Origin: Scolanthus callimorphus
Lineage: Eukaryota; Cnidaria; Anthozoa; Actiniaria; Edwardsiidae
Direction: 5' to 3'
DNA: 64,000 bases
Assembly: GCA_033964015.1 (NCBI GenBank)
Contig: CM066912.1
Location: 30,714,532-30,778,531 of the forward strand
Part shown: positions 1-10,500 of the stretch, one piece after another
How the letters are laid out: each line of letters starts with the position of its first letter
Position numbering within the stretch: the stretch's first letter is position 1
The notes under the pieces: model-generated
The model's database searches: none
What the model was told of the DNA's origin: nothing
The model's input: only the letters and a program-made list of their open reading frames with translations
Position numbers and translations under genes: made by a program

Positions 1-529
1 TTATCCCCCAAAGGTCTCAATACTAGAGACGAAAATTTTAACAATTTCAGCTGTTAGATCTTTATGTATCTTTGTGTCTTTTTGTGTCTTCCTGTTACGT
101 TTTATCACGTGACACTCCACTTGATGTATGTATGTATGTATGTATAGTTTAGCGCAGCCTATCGTCTTGCACACAAGCACCCTAAGATATACCATTTTAA
201 AACAAACTAACGGTTTTTTCATTCTATACCCTAAAAGATACATCAAACTTGAATTTTAACCCTAATAACAGATACGACGAGCACCCCACCCGGCTGTTGT
301 GGGGATCCCCCCTCTCCCGGCAGGGGCATAGCCAGCACTTATGAGAGGGGGGGTTCAAAAATTCAAAAAATAAAAAACTCCACATAAATCTCGGGGAAAA
401 ACTAGCGTTTGAAGAAATTTGCTACATTTTATTGGAGCTTTTTATTTGTTGTCTATTAATATATTTTAGTAGTAAGTTGGTCCAGAACAGAGGCGAGGGG
501 GGGTTCCGCTGCGGGAGAGGGGGGGGACC

Positions 530-1075
530 CCTTGGACCACCCTAAGATCACCCAAGATCGCCTAAGATCGCCTAAGATTGCGCGTGGTTTCAGCCAGGGC
601 CTAAATATATTCCAGTTCCTAACGGATCGCCTAAGATCGCCCAAGATCGCCTAAGATCGCCCAAGATCGCCTTAGATAGCCCAAGATCACCAAAGATCGC
701 CTAAGATCACCCAAGATCGCCCAAGATGGCGCATGGTTTCAGCCAAGGCCTAACTATACTCCAGTTCCTAACGGATCGCATAAGATCGTTTAAATCGCCC
801 AAGATCGCCCAAGACCGCCTAAGATCGCCCAAGACCGCCTAAGGCCTAAGGCAAACTCCGAACTTCAGCCGCTCTTCTTCTGTCGAACCTTTCCTTTTTC
901 AAAGGATGTCGATCGCTTCATTATACTTTATAATCAAGAAATTTCTATTGTTTTGTATTGGAACGGCGCGACTCTGGCACGGCGTTTGCCGTAGGCCTAA
1001 GATCGCCCAAGATCGCAACATGAAATATAGAAAAAATCACAAGATTGCCAAAGATTTTAAGAGCCGGAGTAGGCC
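530..1075. repeat. Decamer array (CCTAAGATCG / CCCAAGATCG) of the 38-41 kb transposon family
   Basis: The stretch 540-850 is a run of ten-base units of the form CCTAAGATCG or CCCAAGATCG, interrupted twice by the same spacer (GGTTTCAGCCA...). From about 985 to 1075 it continues with a variant followed by CCGGAGTAGGCCT. The same decamers, and the same AGGCCTACTCCGG junction, occur near both ends of the 3.3-kb element at 38403-41730. This is therefore probably a fragment of a related element in the opposite orientation. Confidence 0.7.
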
Positions 1076-1487
1076 TCCTTCTCGACTGAGATTGTTCCCA
1101 GAATCTCAGCCGAGAAGGGGTTATAGTACGACTTCCATAAGGATGTCCGTCCATATACGATGCCCAGGGCTTCGTTCTTCGATCCCGACGCATAGATCCC
1201 GGATCGCAGTCCTTAAAATTTAGCTTGATCTCGTATCACCGATCCCATCACATATGGCGATAGAGAGGTCGACTTGTGGCGAGTCGTAGCCAAGTAACAA
1301 GTTTTATTATATAGAAACGAGTGTTTTACTGGGAAATACGCCACTCGTAGATCTCATACGAAGCCACATCCGGGTCCTCAGTGACATATTTTCCATATCC
1401 TCACTAGTGAGGATATCGGTCAAAACAAAAGTGCTTGGAAATCAATTTGGAATATTTTTTCTGGTTTGTCTATATAATAAAAAGAAA

Positions 1488-1622
1488 TTACACGCTGGCT
1501 TGAAGATATGAGTTTTTATTTTCTCGTGTCAAAAACAATATTTTACTCATTCGCTGCGCTCATTCGTAAATATTGTTCTTGCCACTCGAAAATAAAACTC
1601 ATATCTTCGCACCACCGTGTAA
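1488..1622. repeat. Foldback element (hairpin)
   Basis: ATTACACG..TGG at the left and CCACCGTGTAAT at the right are inverted. Internal arms (GATATGAGTTTTTATTTTC and its complement around 1584-1605) extend the hairpin across most of the 135 bp. No coding capacity. Probably a MITE-type element. Confidence 0.6.
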
Positions 1623-1871
1623 TATCCTCTATATATTTCTGAAATATTTGGTGTTTGTTCTAACGGAGAATCCGAAGATATATCGTGGCGCGCGTGCCCT
1701 CTTTTGGCGCGCTTTTTGGCGTCCTTTCTGAGCGAGTGATCACAAGTGTCACGCAAGGCGGTCTCACTTGGCACAAAGTTCGTACAAAGATAACGGAAAT
1801 GTAAATAACTGAGCCGTGAAACACGGATATTCGAGCAAGAATTTACGGAACGGTACCTTGTATTTGTCCAA

Positions 1872-2252
1872 ATTCATTATTCTGCGAACTCCCACTTTAC
1901 GTTTCCTAACGCCGACAGGTGTATAGACTTTTTCTAAGTTTCGTTTGCATTTTATGGTGAAACATTTGGTTCTAAAAGGCCTAGGCAGGGGTGGATCTAG
2001 GACAGGGGTTGTGGGGGTTGCACTCCCCCCCCCCCCCCCCCCCCTATGAGAGTGATAGATTAGCAGTTATTTGAGCTCAGTACGGGTCTTAACCAGTCCA
2101 ACTTAGTGCTGCAACCCTTCCTTTGAAAAAATCCTGGATCCTTATTAGTTCAGAAAACATCTCAAAGCCAACGTGAAATCACGCAGAGCAGTTCACTGAT
2201 TTCATTGACAGAAGTAAAACCGTGGCGCAGAGTTAACAGAATTATGAAAATG
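1872..2252. repeat. Dispersed inverted-repeat element, copy 1
   Basis: The left end contains TTCATTATTCTGCGAACTCC and the right end the diverged complement (GCAGAGTTAACAGAATTATGAAAA). A clearer relative lies at 21264-21531 and a partial one near 48640-48733 (GGGAGTTCGCATAATCATGAAAA). A C-run sits inside this copy. Confidence 0.5.
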
Positions 2253-2675
2253 GAAGAAAAAGAACTAGATTTTAAATCATTCGTTATTAAAGTTTAGTTC
2301 ATAGGCTTTCTTTGGATTCGTAGAAGTTAACAAGCCGTTGAATTAAATAATTCAGTCAATTCAAATTCACTGTATGTAGAGATGCTTTTGGCTTGTCAAC
2401 AATGTTACGCTATTTGCACGAGTGCGGATTCACGCAACGCGGATTTACGACACTGTCGTTCTTTAACAACATTTTACCATGGGCTTAGATGTGTTCTAGA
2501 AAATAGAGCCGACTTCGTGTGTCCGCTAGTTTTTTTTTTAATAAAAAATAAACAAAAATTCTTTAAAAAATCTTAACTTGAAAAGGAGACCGAATTTCCA
2601 AAATCCCCAACAGGGTTTTTTAGAACACATCTTAGTCAACGCTAATATGGGGTCAATGAACGAAAATAGCGAATA

Positions 2676-2928
2676 GAGCGGTTTTCACATGACTGTCGTG
2701 AAAGCAATTGCAATTGAGCAATCACTAGCCAATCAGAATCGAGAGAAATCACAACTTGCTCCTAAATGGCTTTTTTCTCAGCCAATCACTCAGCCGAAGC
2801 AATTACTAAGTAATTACACAATTGTATTTACTACAGAATTTGATTGACTGAGAAACACGAGTAGCCAATGAGAACGCAAAGCAATTGTAATTACATAACA
2901 AGTCTTGACAGTCATGTGAAATCCGCTC
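2676..2928. mobile_element. TA-flanked MITE (GAGCGG ends)
   Basis: The left end GAGCGGTTTTCACATGACTG and the right end, read inverted, GAGCGGATTTCACATGACTG differ at one base. Both sides are bounded by TA (2674-2675 and 2929-2930), the target duplication of Tc1/mariner-type elements. The interior is AT-rich and non-coding. Related ends occur at 51075-51262 and, as half an element, at about 26407. Confidence 0.75.
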
Positions 2929-3381
2929 TATTCCATATTAACGATTAATGTACCCCAAAGGGAGTCCGTAACCTTAAACCTACGATCAATAATATTCAAC
3001 TTTTGTGCCCCACCTGGGTTTCCCAAGTTCCACTTTCAGGGTAGCAAGGAGAGGCCAAAGAAAGGGAGAGAGTTTCCTAAATTCCACTTTTTCATGGTGA
3101 GAGGCCGTAGGGAAGGGCCTGGAAAGTTGCAGCGGGCATTGTTTCAATTTTATGGCAACGTATTCGGGATTTTGTCTTATCCTCCATTAAAAACTCGAGC
3201 TCGAGGGGCTAAACTCCCAAAATGCGGGGATGGTCGTCGGGAAAAACTATAAGGGATGGCAAACATAAAGGTGTGGTCCATAGCAAATTTACCTCTAAGA
3301 TTAGAGATGGAACATTAGGTTTGGTCAAAGAGTTATTATTATTTATCCCACAGTTCAGGTATAATTAAAACATCTTGTATT

Positions 3382-3499
3382 TAACCATTATCCTGCGAGA
3401 TTGCGCAGAATATCGTCTGATACTTAGCCGACGAGGGACGAAGTCCCGAGTTGGCTAAAATCAGACGATATTCTGCAAAATCGAGCAGGATAATGGTTT
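3382..3499. repeat. Foldback element (AACCATTATCCTGC ends)
   Basis: AACCATTATCCTGC at the left is matched by GCAGGATAATGGTT at the right. The arms continue through GAATATCGTCTGAT on the left and ATCAGACGATATTC on the right. A relative with the same arm starts near 43399, again followed by the TTATTATTCAGC-type sequence. Confidence 0.65.
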
Positions 3500-3683
3500 T
3501 ATTATTCAGCACATCGATAGCACAAAAACCCCCGAAAGACATGACTTTTGTGTATTATTTACGAGCTCAAAACATCATATTTCCCTGAGAGACGGATATC
3601 GCAGGATAGCTGTCATGTACAGAAGACAGCTATTGGCGTTCCAATGACCATATTTGGGCAGTGCATCGATGCGCTGAATAATA
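3499..3683. repeat. Inverted repeat with TTATTATTCAGC ends
   Basis: TTATTATTCAGCACATCGAT at the left is complemented by ATCGATGCGCTGAATAATAA at the right. The same terminal motif bounds a second segment at about 3836-4229. The two look like neighbouring or nested members of one family. Confidence 0.55.
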
Positions 3684-3693
3684 ATTAACACTT

Positions 3694-3828
3694 ATTGGAT
3701 GAGGTTGAACATGATAGTGAGATTTGGCAACGCCGAGGTTTGTGTTATCTGCCGAAGCGAAGCTGAGGCGGATAACACTAACTCGAGGCGATGACAAATC
3801 TCACTATCATGCGAAAACCGAATTCAAT
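3694..3828. repeat. Foldback element (ATTGGATGAGG / CCGAATTCAAT)
   Basis: The arms CATGATAGTGAGATTTG (left) and CAAATCTCACTATCATG (right) are perfectly complementary, flanking a GTGTTATC...GATAACAC inner stem. Non-coding. Confidence 0.65.
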
Positions 3829-4447
3829 AATTGTTTTATTATTCAGCAACCAAGAATTCTTACCTAGCTAAACGGAGTCAACGACGAGGCCGTGCATGGC
3901 GACACGGTTTTTCAACTTCATCTTACATCCATTGGTATTTTCCTTTCTGTATTCAATTCAAATAGCCATAGTTGATGTTTAGATATCCTGAGCAATGATC
4001 TCTTGGCAAAAATCATAACAGATTCGACGAGAATATTGGCAAAACCGGCTTTCTCTTCCGAAATGAAAACCAAGATGGCGGCCAAACCTATTGGCTTGCG
4101 TTATGACATCATTAGAGTGCATCAATCCTAATGTCTGTAGTATGACGTCAGACACTGCGCGCCAACATGTTTTCGCTGCGTACTCTTAGCCAATCAGAAC
4201 CGAGATAGTGCGCATTGCTGAATAATAATGGGTGTTATATGCATCACAGAACAGACCGTTATAACTGAGATGAAAAGCTACCCGCGCATGAAAAACGACT
4301 CAAGTTGAAATTATTGTCACGGATTTGTTTACCTTTTTAATGGGTGGGCAATCAAGCGATCAAAAACGATAACATAAAACGACAACGGTTCAAATTTCAG
4401 TTGAAACGTTGCACTAAGTTTTGTAAAACATCGCGCACGGAAAAGTC

Positions 4448-4526
4448 ATGGCGTTCAAAGTTTTTGTGGTGTTAGTATTTTGCTTTGTGAGTTTTACTTT
4501 AGCAAATCCAGGCAGCAAAGAAGAAG
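4448..4526 (+). CDS. ShKT gene exon 1: signal peptide
   Basis: The ATG at 4448 opens 26 codons plus one base before a GTAAGT donor. A short N-region with one Lys, a Val/Phe/Leu-rich core and a likely cleavage after TLA make a typical secretion signal. The unspliced frame runs on to 4711 but loses protein character after the donor. Confidence 0.8.
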
Positions 4527-7500
4527 GTAAGTTGATGCTGTTTTGTATTATTTCATTTTTCTTTATCGCTTTTTTGAAAGAAGTGCATGGAACCCGGCGA
4601 CGAAACGAACGTATGAAAAACGGGACCACGGCTCAAATTTCATTGCAACTTGTCTTAGTTAGTACCGCGAAGACAAAAAAGCAAGTTCAAGGCACGCTGT
4701 ATAATTATTAGTGGTGCTGATAATACTGATTGTGATATTCGCTTAGGGAATCTAGGTGAAAGAGAAGCAAGCTAAGCTTCTTCGTTTTTCGATTCTTTGT
4801 TTAGGGATCTAATTACGGGGCATATAGTTTACTCAGTTACCAAAGGGAAATGTTTCAGTCTAATGTTTTAGTAGTCGAGCGTTTGAGAAGCCAATTATAA
4901 TACAGTTTTATTATATAACACTATAGGATTATTCAAAGCTTCAGGAGGCTAGATTCCGCTAAGAAAATAGCACGAAAAAAGCGATATCGCACGAGTCGCG
5001 CAGCGACGCCTTTTTGAGTGCTTTTTTCGGCGGAATCTACCGACTGAACACTTTGAATAAACTTGAAACCTAGGATATCTTGTCCTCAATTTACACAAAA
5101 AGAGATATCATAGGATTCTAACCGAAATACCGGAGTATCTCCCGTGTGGAAATTTGATATGAAATTGCACTTGCCCATGTGAAGGAAGCTCTTTTTGGGA
5201 TTTACTCGAAAAAGAACGACGCCAAAGAGTGAGTAAAAATGTTTCTTTGGCGGCCATGTAATATACTTTATATGATATAATATACGTGTGTTATCAGAGC
5301 TGATAAATAGTGATGCTAAGAAACTAAGAAAACAACATACGAAAAACTTGCTGACTTAGCCACCGACCTTTACTTCTAACGGAGCATAGGGGCCTCCTAG
5401 TAAAAACAAAAGGACATAAAGCAACACGAAAAAGACTCTTTTTACACTCAAGAAACCAGAAGATTTCCCCAAAAAATAAGAACGCTGATCTACATTCAAA
5501 GCAGGTACTAAGCTCGCCGAATAATACGTATGCAGTCAGTCCAACCCTAGGAGTGTTGTGTACCGACGGACTGAGCTGGCCCCGTTTTGAAAATTTTGTT
5601 ATGGACCGTTTTTCCCGGCCATTTAGTCATGATATTCATCTTATATTTATATATTTGCTGCCTAACCTGTAATTCAGTCGCGTTGGCAGCAAAAAGATGA
5701 AATAACCACATATAATTATTAAATCATTGAAATAATATATCCTGTTTCTTGACTATTTTGCCTAGGTCAGGAAGTAGATGTGTCGGAGAACTTTATGTAC
5801 ATATTATTTTACAGAGATTTCGAATACGTCTAAGAAAATTGAAAGCGACAAATCTACTTGTTGCTAGCTATATACGATATTGCACAGTTTCGCATGGTAA
5901 TGGTCTTCCCTTCTCTAGCGGAAAACTCCCACCCCAATGCATGATATTGACACGAAGGCAATGAACGCAATGAAGTGAAAACTTGTTTCTTTTCTCACCG
6001 ATGGCCCTTTTGATTAATCGAAAAGCATTTTTCGGAAAAATTGCACATTATCCTGGAAACTAAAGCTACGGCTAAACTTAGGGCACATTTGCAGGCCCGT
6101 AGGAGAGGGGGTTCGAACGACCCCCCCCCTGGGGCCAGAAAAATCAGGATTTTGGTCAAAAAACAGCTAGGAAACACGACAAATGCTATAAGTTGGTTTA
6201 AACAGATTTTTTTCAGGAAAACTGAGGACAACGAACCCCCCCTTCAAGAATGCGAGCTACGCCGGGGCCTGATTTCTGTCATCTATGTTTTCCACGAGTG
6301 GCTAAACTAGGGAAACATCGCACGTGTGTGTGTGTGTCGCGGAAGCACAAAATGCTAATTCTTGTCTGGCGAAGAAACGTAATTTTTGTTTCCTGGCTAC
6401 AAAATTTGTCGCGCGCAACGTTTTATTCCGCGTGTCTAAATTGGGAAAGATGAAGGAAACGTGTCTGGCTACAATGTTGCGCGCTACATGTATGTGTTTA
6501 GCCAGGAATTAAGATCACTTTGTGAGTACTATTTAGTAATCACGCGCTCAGCACGTGATGGTGTCTACTTGGCTTGGTTTACAAAGAAACCAAGCACGTG
6601 CTCACAGCGTGATAGTGGTTTTACTTGGCTTGTGATTGGCCGTTGAGGAAGCCATTCAGCAGCAACTTCGTTCATGATTGGCTAGATGTCCAGTGCCCGA
6701 CACTGCGACCATATGGTCGCCAATGGTGACTAAATTTAGGGGCTTGGCGACCACAATTAAAAAGCTAGTCACCAAATGGCACCCCATCTTTCTAAGTTCG
6801 GCTGAAATCCATGTTTACGTGGCGACTAAATATTGCTTTTTGGCGACTAAATTTTTTTGAATTGGTCGCCAATGGCACATCCCATGCAAAATTGTATCCG
6901 TCGTGGCCGGTGGGCCGCTTTTAGCAACTAGTATTTTACGTACTTTGCAGAATGCCGCGACCTGAGGTTGACAAGCGAATGCCAGAAGTATGCACGCATC
7001 AAGGGCTACTGTAAGGATTACAAGGAATACATGATGAAACACTGTCGATTGTCATGTGGATTTTGTAGTAAGTATTGCAGGATAGACAGCCTGTCCAGAG
7101 AGTACAATAGACCCTTATCGCGCTAATATGGCTTAATGATATCTTATAGTTATCAGGAAACGAAGTCCGGTATTCAATTCAGCACATCCGTATTAGTAAA
7201 AATGCAAATTTTGGTGAAGATTGGTAGAATGTTGACCAAGATATGATTTTTCTAAATTGATGAGTTTTACAATAAAATTTATGCCTTCGCCCCCATTGTT
7301 AAACGAATGCTGCGGCTAGCCTGAGCTCTGTTCGCTGGGAACTAATGCACCACGACTTATTTGGGATTAAATGGCTATAGGCAACCTGAGCCTATAGCCC
7401 CTTTATTAAATCATGAAAATCTGATATTACATTAGCTAAATTACTACTTCATTCTGAGTTCCCGGTGAAGGTGAGGGCAACAAAACATAATGGCAAAGTA

Positions 7501-10500
7501 CAGGGAGGAGTACTGGGGTTGGTGGTGGGAAAAAGCTCTAAAAAGGGTTGAAGAAAACGTTGCTCGACCGCGTTGGAGGGCTCGAATGACCGACTCAGTT
7601 GTGCTTGTAATTCTATCCCACCATATGACACCCAACCCTCCTACCAGTTAATGCCTACATCACGTGTACTTTGATGTACATATTTTAATACATGGGGGCG
7701 AGAGCATAAAAATCCTATTCGCGCGCAAATATTTTATTTATGCCTTCGCTCCCATTGTTAAACGAATGCTGCGGCTAGCCTGAGCTCTGTTCGCTGGGAA
7801 CTAATATAATACACCACGACTTATTTGGGATTAAATGGCTATAGGCAACCTGAGCCTATAGCCCCTTTATTAAATCATGAAAATCTGATATTTCATTAGC
7901 TAAATTACTACTTCATTCTGAGTTCCCAGTGAAGGTGAGGGCAACAAAACGCCACAAGCATCGTGTGAAGCACGATGCCGCTCCACATTGATAAGTTTTA
8001 CAATAAAATGTATGGTGGTAGCGCATCGATGCGCTACGAGCCTCGTTTTGGTGTTTTTCCCATACATTTCTCTGTAAAAAAAATACGCCAGAAATCTTAC
8101 CTTTGAAAATTCATATTTCAGCCAGTTTTCGAGCAGTTCTTCCCAAACTTTGCAGCTTTTTAAATACGGATGTGCTGATTTGATTTACATGATATATGGA
8201 CTTCGTTTCCTGTTCGCTATAAGATATCATTAATCCATACTAACGTGATATGGGTCTATAATACAATGCTTTTCCACACTTTGCCATTGAAAAATCCTTA
8301 AAGGTTGTTCGAAAAACAGTGAAAAGTTGTTGTTTTTCTCGGAAAATTTGCCTAAAGTTCTTTACAATACGCCATATTTTGGTATGGCGTCCACACATCT
8401 ACACAAGAGATAAGGTAAAGACACATACAACAACTGAAAATGAGCTTCTTTTTTCTGTCAGGACATTTATACAATCGCTTTCTAGAATCACCAAATATAA
8501 GCTGGGTAAGCTCCCGGGGGGGGGGGGGGGGTGATAGTAGGAAATTTTCAATTTCACCCCTAAAAGATACCAAACATGGCGTGGCTCAAATAAATTCTTA
8601 CCCTAAAAGATACGCTAAAAGATGAGGCCTTATGCCGAGTAGGCGCGAAGGATACAGGTAACCACTAAAAGAGACAAAGCCCCGTGATTTTAACCCCTAA
8701 AAGATACGACGATCATCCCCGCTCAAAAAATATGGGAGTCCTATAGAGTCCTATATGGGAGCTATAGGGATATTGGCTGACACACCAAATTTATCTAAGC
8801 GCGTCGGAATGTGTCCCGAAGATTGCCGAACGAGTGAGAAATCGAACGCAATAGCATCGGAACTCGTTCGGGGGCTTTCGGGGTTGCCGAAGACTCCCCG
8901 AAGACGTCCCGAACTTAAGTTGCTCGAGCTAAGAAAAGTTACTTCTTTTGTCAAAAGTTGCCGAAAAGTTGACCAGATAAATTCGATCTTCAACTATATT
9001 TTTAATCTCTTTCTTTTCAGCACCGAAGCCACCACATCCAGTTGTCGAAGGTTTGTTGATTGTTGTTTTACTTGTTTTCAGCTCCGGCAGGAAAACCGAT
9101 TAAAAAATATAATAAAATAAAAACCGGGCCGACTCTTGACGTTTAAGAAGGCACCCTCTAGCAATTCGAGTAAGCAATTTAAAAAATAATATTGTACAAG
9201 GATATTTTGCATTGCATTGCAAACTTCTGCAGAACTGTTTTTAACATCTATGAAAAGAAACCATTTCTAATAACATGGATTAAAGAAATCGAATTCTTTC
9301 AAAACAATATGAAATGGTAGAGTGGACTGTATTTGCACTATTTGGTTCAACTTTGAATTATTTTTACTCTGAATATAATACCATGCAATGCCAAAATAAT
9401 GTCTACAGAGTGCGTGGATGTCCATAAAGAAGAAGATTGCAAAAAGTACGCGGCCGCGCCTGACTACTGCAATTATAGGAGGGATTTCATGGAAAAATAC
9501 TGCAGGAAGACATGCAAATTTTGCACACGTAAGTGTTATAGGTAAATCCTTGTAGTTGCGTTACATCTCACGAGCCAAGTGCCTAGAATGAGTGCGTTGC
9601 ACCCTGGTAGTTGCGGGACTTAAATTGAAAAGTTATTTCTGTAGAAAACAGAGTACGCACGTTTATAGCTGGAGAAGAACGAACATCATGCGAAATGTCC
9701 AATTTCAAAATGTTGGGAAACCTCCACACAACAGACTAAAAGAGTACTGTTAAAGGAGCGATCTCACGATTTAAGCACACTTTGTGGTGTAAACAACATA
9801 AAAAAAAGATGGAAAGCCAAAATACTAGTCTAGCCCTTTAACTACAAAGCGATCATGATTGTAGGCTACAGGGACCTATTACAAAGTCTACCTGCTCTTG
9901 TGCTAATGTGTTTGTATTCCCTCTTTTTTTTCAGCAAAGGCACCTCACCCAGCAAAAGGTAAGTCCGCATTCCTCATTCCATCCATCCTAGGAAGCCAGG
10001 GTCCTGCTCAAAAGTGGGTTAACGCTCACCTAGGGATAAATAACATTCTTATCCAACTGCCTTGTATCCAGGCGCGTTCCTGCGGATTTCCGGCCGAGCG
10101 AAACTAGTCGCGAGTGAAGTGCGCAGGGGATCATGGGAAGGGTCTTTTTCTCGCTTGACTCTTCCTGTGATTCCTTGCGCTAACGCTAATCCTTCCCATG
10201 ATGCATTGCTCGCTCATCCATAGCGCCTTTTTGCACTATGTAGAGACGCCTGGGTACGAGGCAGCTTATCCAATCAAATGTCCAGAATAGCACATTTAAT
10301 CCCGGGTTAGTGCTAACCGACTTTCTAAGAACCGAGCCCAGGTCTCTTTATTGACCTAGCTTGCAAATGCTGCCAGTTTTCCTGGATTCCTTTTCGTAAT
10401 ATATCAAACACGAGACAACGTGTTTCAACGGAATTTCCAAGGCACAGAGTGGGGGTTATAAAAAATTATTTTTTTACCTAACTTCGAATTGTTTGTGCAT

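Larger units (their letters stand above)
1..4447. other. Repeat-rich flank upstream of the ShKT gene
   Basis: No convincing exon is visible here. The short open frames are scattered, lack splice-consensus partners and overlap repeats. The stretch holds a TATG microsatellite near 125-145, a GATC-rich decamer array (530-1075), several foldback elements listed separately, and a C-run near 2022-2043. Confidence 0.6.
7068..9020 (+). other. Intron 2 of the ShKT gene
   Basis: Mostly occupied by a TA-flanked TIR element (7110-8256). A G-run lies near 8516-8531, followed by a fragment of the CCTAAAAGATACC element family (about 8550-8720). The open frame at 8755-9120 overlaps linker exon 3 in a different frame and has no support of its own. 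Confidence 0.6.

Noticed and set aside
8755..9120. 121-codon + strand frame
   Set aside because: Overlaps the Pro/His linker exon in a different frame; no splice sites, start context or family resemblance.
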